Source: Ailurus styani
Taxonomy: Eukaryota > Chordata > Mammalia > Carnivora > Ailuridae
Direction of reading: 5' to 3'
Assembly: GCA_002007465.1 (NCBI GenBank)
Contig: LNAC01000768.1
Span: forward strand, 805,983 to 869,982
Length of the DNA: 64,000 nucleotides
Positions 22,820 through 33,929 of the stretch are shown here, in pieces. Every line of letters begins with the position of its first letter. Positions within the stretch are counted from its first letter, which is position 1. The notes under the pieces were generated by a model, which saw nothing but the letters and a program-made list of their open reading frames with translations, did no database searches and was not told the DNA's origin. The position numbers and the translations under genes were made by a program.

Positions 22820-25350
22820 GGTGGAGAAGTGGGGGACCCTTATCACCACTCCCACTGTTGGGCACTCTCACTCACTCACCACTTGGGTGAGAACTTTAAC
22901 GGCTCTGAATGAGAGTTTTCATAACCCTTGCATCAGCTTCAAGGCTGTCACCCTTTGTCTTCCACAAAGCCATGTCTCTGACAGCACTCCTCATGATAAA
23001 ATCTCCAAGTAACGATGAAGAATCTGAAATTTTACTCTATTTACTCTATTTTACTCTATTTACTCTATTTGTAAGCTCACAAGTTAGTCTGCCACAGTTT
23101 GATGGATGGTGGAGAGAAACATGAGTACACTAGGTCAGAGATAAAGGAGTTATTAGTCACAGAAATGTTAATAGCCACAGTATCAGCATTTCAGGGTTCC
23201 CTGAATCCCAGTTCCCAAAGTGATTCAAAAAGGATTGGTTGGTAGCTGCACATGACCGACAGCCATTACCCTCCAAAGCTCTATGTTCTACAAACATCCT
23301 TTGAAAGATATGGTGGAACTAGACAGTGTCTTTGCTCAAAAGACATGTGGAAACATTGGAGAGCCATGGAGAATTTTCCCCAATATTCAGCTGAATTCCA
23401 CTGAGCTCACAGGGGCAGGTTGACAAGAAGGCGATATAGTGGAAGGATGGGCCAAAGATATTTGGGCCACAAGTCATACAACCTACTAACACATTAGGAC
23501 CTACTGAAGACCAATTTTGCATCTACCACTTCTGTCTGATGATGGAATATTGCTGTGAACATCTGCCTTTAAGGTTAGATAGGTCACAGAACACTCAATT
23601 CATGTCAGGTCATATAATAATTTTAGGCTACATGGTCAAGTGTTCTGCCCTTCCTAGGGCCCCGAAGATAGTCAGAAACTTTTTCAAAAAGAGAATATTA
23701 TCTGCTGAGTAAGGCATACATTACTACAAATTTCTAAGACATAGCCCTAAGGTCCAAGTAGTGACCCTATTTTGCCAAAGATACTTAAAGCAAAACTAGA
23801 TCTTCAAGGCCCCATGGCCCAAGTGGCAGAATAGTTTCAAATTGTTCGTTTTTATTTTTGTTTTTGTTTTTTTTCCTAAGGAACACCATACCTGTTGCAT
23901 GGATTTTTGTTTTTTAAGTCCTGTTCAAAGTTGGCAACCCTTAGTGTTACTTCGTAAATGGGTTAGAGGTACTCACCCAAATGGGGGTATAGGATGCCTC
24001 CAATACCCAAAAAGACCCATTAAGCACAGTGTCTCCTTTTCTCATAGTACACAGTGTCAGATGCAGACACGTATCCATTGAAGAAATTGATCTTCATGTC
24101 TTGAACTGGACCCCAAGATATTTCACTTATGTAACATACTTACTTTTGTGAGATTTATTTTCCACTAGTTGGCATACACGGCATGCACGTGTCTTAAAAA
24201 CTATTCTAAAATATATGCTACTTTTTGCTACTAGGTCAAATGAACATGTTATAATCAATGTAACAGAGGAGCATGATGTGTGGTAGCATAGATAATCAAG
24301 AAGGGACTGTTGAGACAGCCCCAGTGGAGGACAGAGAGGTTATATTGCTGGTCCTAGCAGCTGGAAGAAAATAACTTCTGATATCTTTTAACTAACAAGA
24401 AAAAAATTTAATGAGATGAATATATCACTTACCAGATCTGAGAAATGTTGATCTGTTCCGGCAATGAAATTACATCTGAAACAACAATCATAACAGTAAA
24501 GACCTAATTAATTTTACAACTAGTATCTAAAATTCATCTTCTACAAAGAATAGGTAAATTGTATATGTGGTAATAATCATTATCCCTGCCTCTTTCAAGT
24601 TTTTAATGGTGGCACTGATCTCCGTAATTCCTCCAGTAATGTGGTATATATTTTGATTTAGTATTTTTGTAGTTGAGAGGAAGTTGTGTGGCCCCATTTG
24701 TCTGACTCTAACATCATATTCCTTACTTCATAGGTTGGGAATACATGTGGGTGCTGTGCAAGGTACAAAGTGTGCCTATCCCTACTAGGCATCTGGACTG
24801 GGAATAAAATCACAGATGATTCATGGCCCACTGGGACCACTGTGAGAAGGGCTCAAGCTAAAACTCCACACAAAACATAACCTCCATAAGCCCCCAGTAT
24901 GACTAAGGGCCATAATAGTGTATTACGTCACCAACAACTGTCAGCTAAAAGCAATATATACAGCAATATCCAAAATGTCTCATTATTCCCTTTTTTCTAA
25001 TGCATAATCACCCTAACAAATGGTTCTATGTCCCTTTGTAGAGGCTGGGGAGAAATGTAGAATGCTTCTAGCTATACAGCAGCGTGCTTCTTCAAGTGGC
25101 ACCATCATTCTTTTAATTCAAGGTGCTCTCTGGTTCTGAACTTAGTGAAGTCTGAAATGTGTGTAGGCCTGCAACTTGTTATCGTGGTGATTCAAGTCAG
25201 ATCTCTGCTCATCAGATCTAGAGATTTTCAGGAATCTGGGGAATGCCAAAGCCCTCCTCGGGTCAGAATATCCTGATCAGGCTTCCTCCCTGTTGCCCAG
25301 GACAGAGAACAGGGCTTACTATGTCTCTGTTGAGTACAAGTCATTCCTCC
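22820..25350. other. Old sequence of uncertain class, possibly antisense ERVL-MaLR internal
   Basis: No intact gene. 24700-24860 (CTAGGCATCTGGACTGGGAA, TAAAATCACAGATGATTCAT, GGCCCACTGGGACCA) resembles reversed MaLR-type internal text. Open frames at 23319-23522 and 24658-24840 on the minus strand are short and interrupted. No viral gene can be read. Confidence 0.3.
23031..23070 (+). repeat. Short tandem array of TTTACTCTA units
   Basis: Four or five copies of a 9-11 base unit (TTTACTCTAT/TTTTACTCTA) in a row. Confidence 0.85.
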
Positions 25351-26303
25351 TAATCCCTATAGCTTTTGTCAAGTATACCTTCAGCCCTAAATTTTTTCTG
25401 GATTTTCCCCTATTTTTTTGCGTATCTGCTACACACTATGAAAAATAAATGTTTGCATCTATTCATACAAACACAAACATATGTGTACACAGATATGACT
25501 GATGGACTTACATTAAAAAATTATGAGCTCTTATGCCTAGAAGAGTAGTTTCCACGGTTTCCTTAATATTTTCACTTTAATTCCCATAAAATTAGAGATT
25601 CCTTTGAAATGCAAATCAATTCCCCACAAAAATTAATTGTGATGGAAAACCAGCTCAACATAGCTTGAGGATAGAGAATATACGGTTTCCTGTAACTGAA
25701 CTATAGGAAGGACAAGTATACAAATTAATCTCAAGTATACTGAGAACTATAATTTATACTACAATTCAAGACTTTGTCTCCACTACTGTTTTTATTTCTC
25801 TCTGAATACTGACTTAATTCTCCCTCATTAGCTTCCTCAATTGTGGTCATTATGATGACTATCAGCATATATTAGAATCATATATTTGCACTTTTAGCTC
25901 TGGAGAGTATAAGAAGAGCCAAGAGAGCAAGGTAATAAAACAGGTAGCCCATTTCTGGAATACCTTAATCATGCAGAATTGAGAATATTCTCCCTAATGT
26001 ATGCTGTTCTGTATCAGAGAGGAACAGACCAGCAAAATAATAAAAACTATGCATAAGAAAGACCTAATACTCAAATGTCTTCAGAATTTCATATATATCA
26101 CCAAAATGAGATTAAACAAAGACATGATTTATGCTTATAGAAAGATACACAGAAACTTTAAAATAAATGTTATGTATAGGTGTATAAATATATACATGCA
26201 TATGTGTGCATACATGCATATATGAATGCAAGTAGACAGAAAGTTGTATTTAAATTTAGTAAGGGAAACAATCATATATAAAGAAAGGATGAACCACTTT
26301 TTT
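25351..26303. other. No gene recognised
   Basis: AT-rich unique DNA. 26171-26226 alternates TATA/TGCATA steps (low complexity). Open frames at 25366-25548 and 26001-26225 carry no domain. Confidence 0.5.
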
Positions 26304-26314
26304 AAAGATGTAAA

Positions 26315-27914
26315 CCCAAATTGCCAAGGAAATGCTGAAAAAGAAAAACAAAGCTGGGGGCATCACGTTGCCTGATTTCAAGCTATATTACAAAGCTGTG
26401 GTCACCAAGAGAGCATGGTATTGGCACCAAAACAGACACACAGATCAATGGAACAGCAGAGAGAGCCCACATATGGACCCTCAACTCTATGGTCAACTAA
26501 TCTTCAACAAAGCATGAAAAAAAAATCCAATGGAAAAAAAACAGCCTCTTGAATAAATGGTGCTGGGAAAAATGGACAGCTATATACAGAAGAATGAAAC
26601 GTGGCCATTCTCTTATACCATACACAAACACAAACTCTAAAAGGATGAAAGACCTCAATGAAAGACAGGAATCCATCAAAATCCTGGAGGAGAACACAGG
26701 CATTTGACACTGTCCACAGCAACTACTTTCAAGACACATCTCCAAAGGCAAGGGAAACAAAAGCAAAATGAACTTTTGGGACTTCAAGATAAAAACCTTC
26801 TGCACAGCAAAGGAAACAGTCAATAAAACTAAGAGGCAGCCCATGGAATGGGAGAAGATATTTGCAAATGACATTATAGATAAAAGGCTGGTAACCAAGA
26901 TCTATAAAGAACTTCTCAAACTCAACACCCAAAAAACAAATAATCAAGTCAAAAGATGGGCAGACATCATGAACAGACACTTCTTCAAAAAAGACATACA
27001 AATGGCTAACAGACACATGAAAAAATGTTCAACATCATTAGTGATCAAGGAAATATAAATCAAAACCACATTGAGATACCACCTTACACCAGTTAGAATG
27101 GCGAAAATTAACAAGGCAGGAAACAACAAATGTTGGTGAGGATGTGGAGAAAGGGGAACCCTCTTACACATTTGGTGAGAATGCAAATTGGTAGAGCCAC
27201 TTTGGAAAACAGTATGGAAGTTCCTCAAAAAGTTAAAAATAGAGCTACCCTACAACCCAGCAACTGCACTACTAGGTATTTACACCAAAGATACAGATGT
27301 AGTGAAAAGAAGGGGCACATACACTCCAATGTTCATAGCAGCAATCTCCACAATAGCCAAACTGTGGAGGAACTAAGATGCCGTTCAACAGACAATGGAT
27401 AAAGAAGATGTGGTTCATATATATAATGGAATATTACTCAGTCATCAGAAAGGATAAATGCCCACCATTTGCATCGACATGGATGGAACTGGAGGGGTTA
27501 TGCTAAGTGAAATAAGTCAAGCAGAGAATTATCATATGGAACATCATATATGGAACATAAGGAACAGCATGGAGGACATTAGGGGAAGGAAGGGAAAACT
27601 GAACGGAGGGAAATCAGAAGGAGAGACAAACCATGAGTGACTATGGACTCCAGGAAACAATTTGAGGGTTTCAGAGGGGAGGGTGGTGAGGGGATGGGTT
27701 AGCACAGTGACGGGTATTAAAAAGGGCACATGTTGCAATGAGCACTGGGTGTTATACGCAAATAATGAATCATGGAATACTACATCAAAAACTAATGAAG
27801 TACTATATAAGTATAAAGTATTGTGTATGTGTGTGTATGTATGTGTGTGTGTGTATACATATCTATATAGTACTGTATAACATAATAAAAAATAAATTAA
27901 ATAAAATAAATAAA
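26315..27914 (+). mobile_element. 5'-truncated L1, ORF2 C-terminal part plus 3'UTR
   Basis: The insert starts within ORF2. The segment 26332-26517 reads [19 protein letters not shown]..., ending early at TGA before ...FNKA would continue. Further ORF2 pieces are at 26768-27058 ([26 protein letters not shown]) and 27188-27376 (PATALLGIYTKD, MFIAAISTIAKLW), separated by frameshifts. The 3'UTR (GCACTGGGTGTTATACGCAA, AATGAATCATGGAATACTAC) matches the carnivore L1 family, then an A-rich tail. AAAGATGTAAA (26304-26314) and AAAGATGCAAA (27915-27925) are the likely TSD. It is the youngest large L1 in the window but cannot make a protein. Confidence 0.9.
27821..27860 (+). repeat. TG/TATG microsatellite in the L1 3'UTR
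   Basis: Irregular TGTG and TATG steps just before the L1 A-rich tail. Confidence 0.85.
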
Positions 27915-28001
27915 AAAGATGCAAATATGTTACCTCTGTTTAACTCAATTAACTAAGGAAAAATCACCCAGCAAAATAAGTGATCCAAAATAAATGATAC
28001 A

Positions 28002-28198
28002 GGGCGCCTGGATGGCTCAGTGGGTTAAAGCCTCTGCCTTCGGCTCAGGCCATGATCTCAGGGTCCTGGGATCGAGGCCCACATTGGGCTCCCTGCTCGG
28101 CAAGGAGCCTGCTTCCTCCTCTCTCTCTCTGCCTGCCTCTCAGCCTACTTGTGATCTCTCTCTCTGTCAAATAAATAAATAAAATCTTTTAAAAAAAC
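28002..28198 (+). mobile_element. CAN-SINE (mustelid type)
   Basis: Close to the subfamily consensus. TSD AAAATAAATGATACA at 27987-28001 and 28199-28213, perfect. Probably among the younger copies here. Confidence 0.96.
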
Positions 28199-28213
28199 AA
28201 AATAAATGATACA

Positions 28214-29944
28214 AATTTAAATGTATCTGTTTTTTACATCAGATGATTAAGATGTCCTGAAAACTAAATTGGAAAATTTACCCACAATATGAAAAGACAG
28301 GATTATAAACTGACATTAAATATGTGTGTGTACCTATAAACATTATAGGTAGATAATAGAAGATAGATGATAAATAAAAAAGGAAAATATTATTTACAGG
28401 GAAAAAAGAAAATCACACAGCATTTAATATATGCAATAGTTTAGTATGTGATTGTTAAATATTTTGAATCCAAATCTACAGGTCTATACTATATACGACA
28501 CTCTGGCTATGCATCAAAATATGTGTTGAGTCTAGCAATCAGTTCTAGCTGCCACTGAATTGGAAAGAGTCTTTGGACTTTGACCTGACCATGTCTCCTA
28601 CAGGATTAAAGACCTTGTCACAGAGATCTGATGCACAAAATAATGACTATGATATGGATTGGCTGAGGACTTGCATTTATGACTAATCCTTTTTAGCTCC
28701 AAGTAACCTGGTACTCATTCAGTGGGATATTTTAGATTTTTGTCACACAAAGATAGGACAAAGTTGGGAATATGTAATTGGAGAAATTTTATTCAAAGTA
28801 AAACTACCTGGCCTTTCCTAAATGAAAATAATCTAGATTTTATAGCTAAATTTTACTACCCATATTAGCTATACCATATAGGAGAATGGGCAATCAATTT
28901 TATGGTTTAGACCTAATTGTTGCTTTTCTCCCTGTTCAGATATGATTTTAAGGCTCTTCTATTTTTTTTGTCTTGACCTATCATAGTCAGAGTTGCCTTG
29001 TCTGATGTTAGTGTTCTATGAAGTTATGTTCAACAAGAGAATATGACAGCTGGACCACTTGCTAACAACTCCAAAGCCAAGCTGAGGGTACCCGGCCAGC
29101 TCCTAGCTGTCTGGGTTGTTTTCCTATGGAAATGTAGATGTGTAAAACTTAATTACAGGATTGTAAACATAGAATAAAAAGTAAAGATGGCATTTGAGTT
29201 GTAAATCTAGCACATCAGCTGGATTCACTTAATGCATTTACCCATATCTAGCAAAGAAATTCACAAAAGTATGGAATTATGGAAATATTTGTGAGTTCTG
29301 CTCTGGTTATGACAATCACTTCAATTATATAACCAAGTAAACATTTTATCTGAGATAGCTATATGCTGTAGAATACTATCTTATATTGTCTTTTAATACA
29401 TATTAGTCATATCTTCCATTCAATATTTTCAGTTTTTCAAAGGCAGTGACTATTCCATATTCCCTATATGCCACCCACTCAGTGATAGTCTTAGTGTTAA
29501 TGTGAATAAACACTTAAGTGGTTGGTTAGAGAATGGAAAACAGAAATGGATTAAAAGGAGAAGTGGCTTCTTCAAACTACCATAATTCATAAAACTAGTT
29601 GTCACCAGATTCAGGAAATCATTTTCTTCGGAAATAGATTTAAAATGCAATTTATGGAATATATTATTTTTATCTCCCTCCTCTTTGAAGGCCTACCTTC
29701 AATAACTCTCTGAGCTGCAACTAGAGATGATGACTTTTTCAGGTGTTTCCAAATGTCTCTGAAAATTTGATGATAACAGGGATACTCAGACATTCAGCTA
29801 TAATGAGCACTTGCACATTGACCTTCTCTGATTCCTACAATTGCTATGCAGCTGTAGTGTTTCCTATTAAAAAGTAATTGGATTACCTCAAACTCAGATA
29901 TAGCTGACTCCTAGGAGGTTGCTAAGTATAAGGATGGTTTAGAA
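28214..29944. other. No gene recognised
   Basis: 1.7 kb of AT-rich unique DNA. Minus-strand open frames at 29450-29650 and 29611-29793 have no domain. Confidence 0.5.
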
Positions 29945-30105
29945 TGTTCTCAAACTTTATCATATATTAGAAACACCTGGAAGGCTTGTAAACACATAGT
30001 TTGCTGGACACACCTCTACAGTTTTTGATTCAGTAGGTTCCCAGGTGACATAAAGAGTGTTTTGCTCTGGGTTTCCACATTTTGAGAAATATTAATTTAC
30101 ATTAA
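29945..30105 (-). mobile_element. MER5A-like hAT-Charlie DNA transposon relic
   Basis: TTCTCAAACTTTATCATATA, AGAAACACCTGGAAGGCTTG, TTTGCTGGACACACCTCTAC, TTTTTGATTCAGTAGGTTCC and a terminal TTTGAGAAATATT match the reverse complement of MER5A in order, with small deletions. These are non-autonomous and have no coding capacity. Confidence 0.8.
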
Positions 30106-30139
30106 TAAATTTATAGAGAGAACTACTGATTTAAATACT

Positions 30140-30410
30140 GTGGTAGGTAGAATAATGGTCCCCAAAAGATGTGCATATCCTAATCTCCTGAAGCTGTGAA
30201 TACAGCACCTTCCATGGGAGATGAGACTTTTCAGATGTGATTAAAGTTAAGGGCCTTGAGGAGGGAGGGGGACTGGACTGTAGGTTATGAAGGACGATTC
30301 AGTATAATCACATGGGTCTTTAAAAGTGGTGAACCTTCCCAGCTGTATTGGAGAGAGGGAGATGTGACCATATAAGAATGGTCGGAGAGATGAAAGGACA
30401 CTGGCTTACA
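30140..30410 (+). mobile_element. MLT1-type LTR 5' portion, sense
   Basis: TGTGGTAGGTAGAATAATGG, TCCCCAAAAGATGTGCATAT, CTAATCTCCTGAAGCTGTGA, GATGTGATTAAAGTTAAGG and GGAGATGTGACCATA follow the MLT1 LTR 5' half. The 3' half is missing or unrecognisable. Confidence 0.8.
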
Positions 30411-30718
30411 ACCAGGGGGAGAGGGACCGAAAATGTAGGCCTTAAATTTGTGTTTGAGTTTAAATCTAACAAAACTACTTCCACTTGAGTAATGTATTAG
30501 AGCTTGGAAGACAGGCAAAATTAAACGAGTAAAAGATAATTTCCACGTAAACAATTTAGAAAACAGTGCTTCTGGCAGAATATCTGGAAGCCTCAGGAGC
30601 TCCCCCCATGGACCTTCCATGAGAGATTGTGATTTGGTTCAAAACTACTCAGGTCCACCGCTAAGAAGTATATCAAATTTCTTTCTGGACTCTGATACTA
30701 GTTTCATGAAGGTGTATT
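30411..30718. other. No gene recognised
   Basis: May include the decayed 3' half of the preceding LTR. The minus-strand open frame at 30285-30620 overlaps LTR sequence and is not a gene. Confidence 0.45.
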
Positions 30719-30820
30719 TTTCTTTTTAAAGTAGGCTCCATGCCCAACATGGGACTTGAACTCATGGCCCTGAGATCAAGAGTCACATATTCTACCAACT
30801 GAGCCAGCCAGGTCCCCCAC
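30719..30820 (-). mobile_element. Short tRNA-Lys-type SINE, antisense
   Basis: On the minus strand it reads GGACCTGGCTGGCTCAGTTGG, TAGAATATGTGACTCTTGAT, CTCAGGGCCATGAGTTCAAG, CCCATGTTGGGC and stops after GGAGCCTACTTT. It has the tRNA-like head with box A- and box B-like parts but none of the pyrimidine body, which is the short carnivoran tRNA-Lys SINE form. It is not a tRNA gene: no intact cloverleaf or 3' context. Confidence 0.85.
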
Positions 30821-31042
30821 GAAGGTTAATAAAATAGCTAAACTTAGATCATTACAACACATTTATATTTAAAAGCCTCATAAAAATAGCAGCAGCAAAT
30901 GGCACTGTTAGGTATGGAGAAGTGCCCTCAACACACTGCTGACCCTTGCCATGGTGGGCTTTTGCTGAGGGGAACTTCCTAAAACTGGAACTATACATCC
31001 AAGTCTCCCTTTTATCCTGGTAAGACCATATAACTATTTCTT

Positions 31043-31215
31043 TTTTTTTTTTTTTTTTTGGAAAATAGGAAAAGCTATTTATTTATTTATTTATTTATTT
31101 ATTTATTTTATTATGTTCAGTTAGCCAATGTATAATACGTCATTAATTTTTTTTTAATTTTATTTTTATTATTTGCCCAAGGGGTACAGGTCTGTGAATC
31201 ATCAGGCTTACATCT
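31043..31215 (-). mobile_element. Short L1 3'-end insertion with composite tail, antisense
   Basis: Perfect 15-bp TSD ATATAACTATTTCTT at 31028-31042 and 31216-31230. Read on the minus strand: one L1 3' end (CACAGACCTGTACCCC...), an A-rich tail, a second L1-type end (ATTGGCTAACTGAACATAAT), an (AAAT)n tract, then 17 extra bases (GCTTTTCCTATTTTCC) and a final run of about 20 As. Confidence 0.8.
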
Positions 31216-31230
31216 ATATAACTATTTCTT

Positions 31231-31821
31231 AAAAGAACGTGAATGGAAATGGTATGGCACATCCAGGTCTGATTTTCTAAGATTTTCTCCATCACCTCCT
31301 GACCTGTCACCTATGTAGAAACAGAAGACTCCAAGATCACAAAGGATGGCAAAACCAAAAATAAAAATAGCCCATTCTTTAAACTATGTCACAGGACATA
31401 CCGCTGACCACAAACATCCACCTTGTGCTTCTACAGGAATAGGGAATAAACGCTCATTGTTTGAAACTCTAAAATTTTACTTTTTTTAAAAAAAATATTC
31501 GTTGTATCCACATATCCAAATATCATCCACAGGATGATCTCATGATAAAGAAAAATAACTGTCTTACAAACTCTTTCTATTTGACCTCAACAAACAGATA
31601 CATCTTGACAAAATTTTATTTCCAGAAGATCCTGTTACCTGTGGACAAATCACTGCCTTGACAAGACAATAATGAGAGCACTCTGTATGGTGATCAAATT
31701 CACTCAAGGGTAAAATGCTGTGCAGTTCAGTCCCAGATCAGAGCTGCATTTAAAGAATCTGAGGCCAAACAAGAATATCCAATATTTAATCTACATTCTT
31801 CCATAAACAAGAAGGGGTTTT
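31231..31821. other. No gene recognised
   Basis: Unique AT-rich DNA. Confidence 0.5.
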
Positions 31822-31835
31822 AAAATAGACCCACT

Positions 31836-32043
31836 GGGGTGCCTGGGTGGCTCAGTGGTTCAAGCCTCTGCCTTCGGCTCAGGTCATGATCCCAGGGTCC
31901 TGGGATGGAGTCCTGTACCAGGCTCTCTGCTCAGCAGGGAGCCTGCTTCCCCCTCTCTCTCTGTCTGCCTCTGCCTGCTTGTGATCTCTCTCTCTTTCTG
32001 TCAAATAAATAAATAAAAGATCTTTAAAAAAAAAAAATAAAAT
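31836..32043 (+). mobile_element. CAN-SINE (mustelid type)
   Basis: Full copy. TSD AAAATAGACCCACT (31822-31835) and AAAATAGACCTACT (32044-32057), one mismatch. Confidence 0.95.
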
Positions 32044-32057
32044 AAAATAGACCTACT

Positions 32058-32564
32058 ACAACTCTGAGTACCAATGCCCACCTAATAACTAGCTCCACAC
32101 AATCTCTAAAAGTTCATTCTTTCCCTCATACTCTCAAAGAATTCTCTCTCATGTTCTCTTGGTATTCTGTTCTCAGTATCTTGATTCCTTCATTCCCCCC
32201 TCCCAACTCCTGTACCAAACTGTGGGCCATATCAGCAGAAATGTGAACCCCTTGAGCATTACAATTTTAAAAAGACATCTGTTATACAGAATATAGTATT
32301 CTGTAACAGATTTTTACACATGCAATGAATTATATTTCATTTCCCAAACTGACACATATTTATTTTATTTCCATATTTCCACAACAGGAATTTTAGTCAT
32401 TTCTAGGACTCTTCTGAGGAGTTTGAAGAGCAAAACCTGTCTCTATCTGTAAATGCCACAAAATATTAATAATGTATAAGATTATGCATTATAAGTTTCA
32501 ATAAATTCTTAGTCTTTTTTGGCAATTTTTTTGCCTTAAGTATCTATTAGCAGTACATTATTGT
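32058..32564. other. No gene recognised
   Basis: Unique AT-rich DNA. Confidence 0.5.
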
Positions 32565-32773
32565 TATTATATTTTAAAGATTTTATTTATGTATTCAACA
32601 GAGAGAGAGAGAGAGAGAGAGAGCACAAGTAGGCAGAGCAGCAAGCAGTTGGGGAGGGAGAAGCAGGCTCCTCGCCAAGCAGGGAGCCCGATGCAGGACT
32701 TGATCCCAGGACCCTGGGATCACGACCCAAGCCCAAGGCAACCACTTAACTGACTGAGCCACACAGGCGCCCC
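32565..32773 (-). mobile_element. CAN-SINE, antisense
   Basis: Reversed copy ending CCACACAGGCGCCCC, with a (GA)n tract of about 24 bases. GCAGTA occurs at both flanks, but the TSD is not clean. Confidence 0.92.
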
Positions 32774-33004
32774 GCAGTATAATATTATTTACTAAATGGA
32801 CTACTATGAGTTGAACTCAACATATCAACTCATTGAATTACTAAGAGGATATGGTCTGAGTTCTATTTATTTTGTTTGTTGAAAGCATACAATATTAAAC
32901 TTCATACTTGCAGCTAAATAATAATGACATGACATGTATTTCTTACCTGATAACACTTCTACCAGATAAAATTATTTTTACTAATTGGAATTCTGACTAA
33001 ATGA

Positions 33005-33150
33005 CTTTCAATAATTTATTTTTTATTTGAACAGAGTTGACACAGTGTTGCATTAGTTTTGAGATGTACAACATTGTAATTAGACAAATTTATACACTAC
33101 ACTCACTATAAGTGTACCTACCATCTATATTAATGATGTTTGAAAAAATA
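33005..33150 (-). mobile_element. Possible old L1 (L1MA-like) fragment
   Basis: GAACAGAGTTGACACAGTGTT, TGCATTAGTTTTGAGATGTAC and TACACTACACTCACTATAAG resemble a reversed L1MA-type 3'UTR segment. Confidence 0.5.
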
Positions 33151-33631
33151 TGACTAGAGGATTTTTTTAATTATATTTCCAAAGAGACAAAATGGGCAAT
33201 ATTCAGACTGGGTTTACTTTTTTGAATATGTAAATCTATGAAAGCTTCAGAATGACAACTCTAGAATAATGTTAAATTTATCTATAGCAGAGTTGAAACT
33301 GTGCCAGAGATGTTTCAAAATCTCCTTTTGCTTTTCTTTCCAGTATTTCTTCCAATATCTGAAAAATGTGTAGGATAGAATAACCCTTTAAGAATTTTTC
33401 TTCTATTTGAAACAAAATAGAAAATTATCTTAACAACTCTTAGAAAATGTAATTTCTTTTTACATTTACTCTCCACTTTTATAATATCTAAATGAGAAAG
33501 AATACATGCTTTAAAGCAGTGAAGATAAGTTATTGGGAGATTTGAGTTTCCAGGATAAATTCTAGATTGGAAGATCTAAGAACTCCCAATTTTTAAAACA
33601 ACAAAGGATTTTCTAAAATTTAGGTGAAATA
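33151..33631. other. No gene recognised
   Basis: Unique AT-rich DNA. Confidence 0.5.
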
Positions 33632-33644
33632 TGCAGTGTAAATT

Positions 33645-33647
<3 letters not shown>

Positions 33648-33685
<38 letters not shown>

Positions 33686-33686
33686 N

Positions 33687-33726
<40 letters not shown>

Positions 33727-33913
33727 TTATTTATTTATTTGACACACAGAGAGAGATCACAAGTAGGCAGAGAGGCAGGCAGAGATACAGGGAGAGGAGG
33801 AAGCAGGCTCCCCGCTGAGCAGAGAGCCCGATGCGGGCCTCGATCCCAGGACCCTGGGATCATGACCTGAGCCGAAGGCAGAGGCTTTAACCCACTGAGC
33901 CACCCAGGCGCCC
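33648..33913 (-). mobile_element. CAN-SINE (mustelid type) with very long tail, antisense
   Basis: Near-consensus reversed copy with perfect 16-bp TSD TGCAGTGTAAATTTCT at 33632-33647 and 33914-33929. The T tract is about 70 bases and holds one N at 33686. Long pure tail plus perfect TSD suggest a very recent insertion. Confidence 0.96.
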
Positions 33914-33929
33914 TGCAGTGTAAATTTCT

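Noticed and set aside
26332..27402. Several open frames as separate genes
   Set aside because: They are frameshifted pieces of one L1 ORF2.
30719..30820. tRNA-Lys gene on the minus strand
   Set aside because: It has tRNA-like boxes, but decayed stems and a SINE tail. It is a tRNA-derived SINE.
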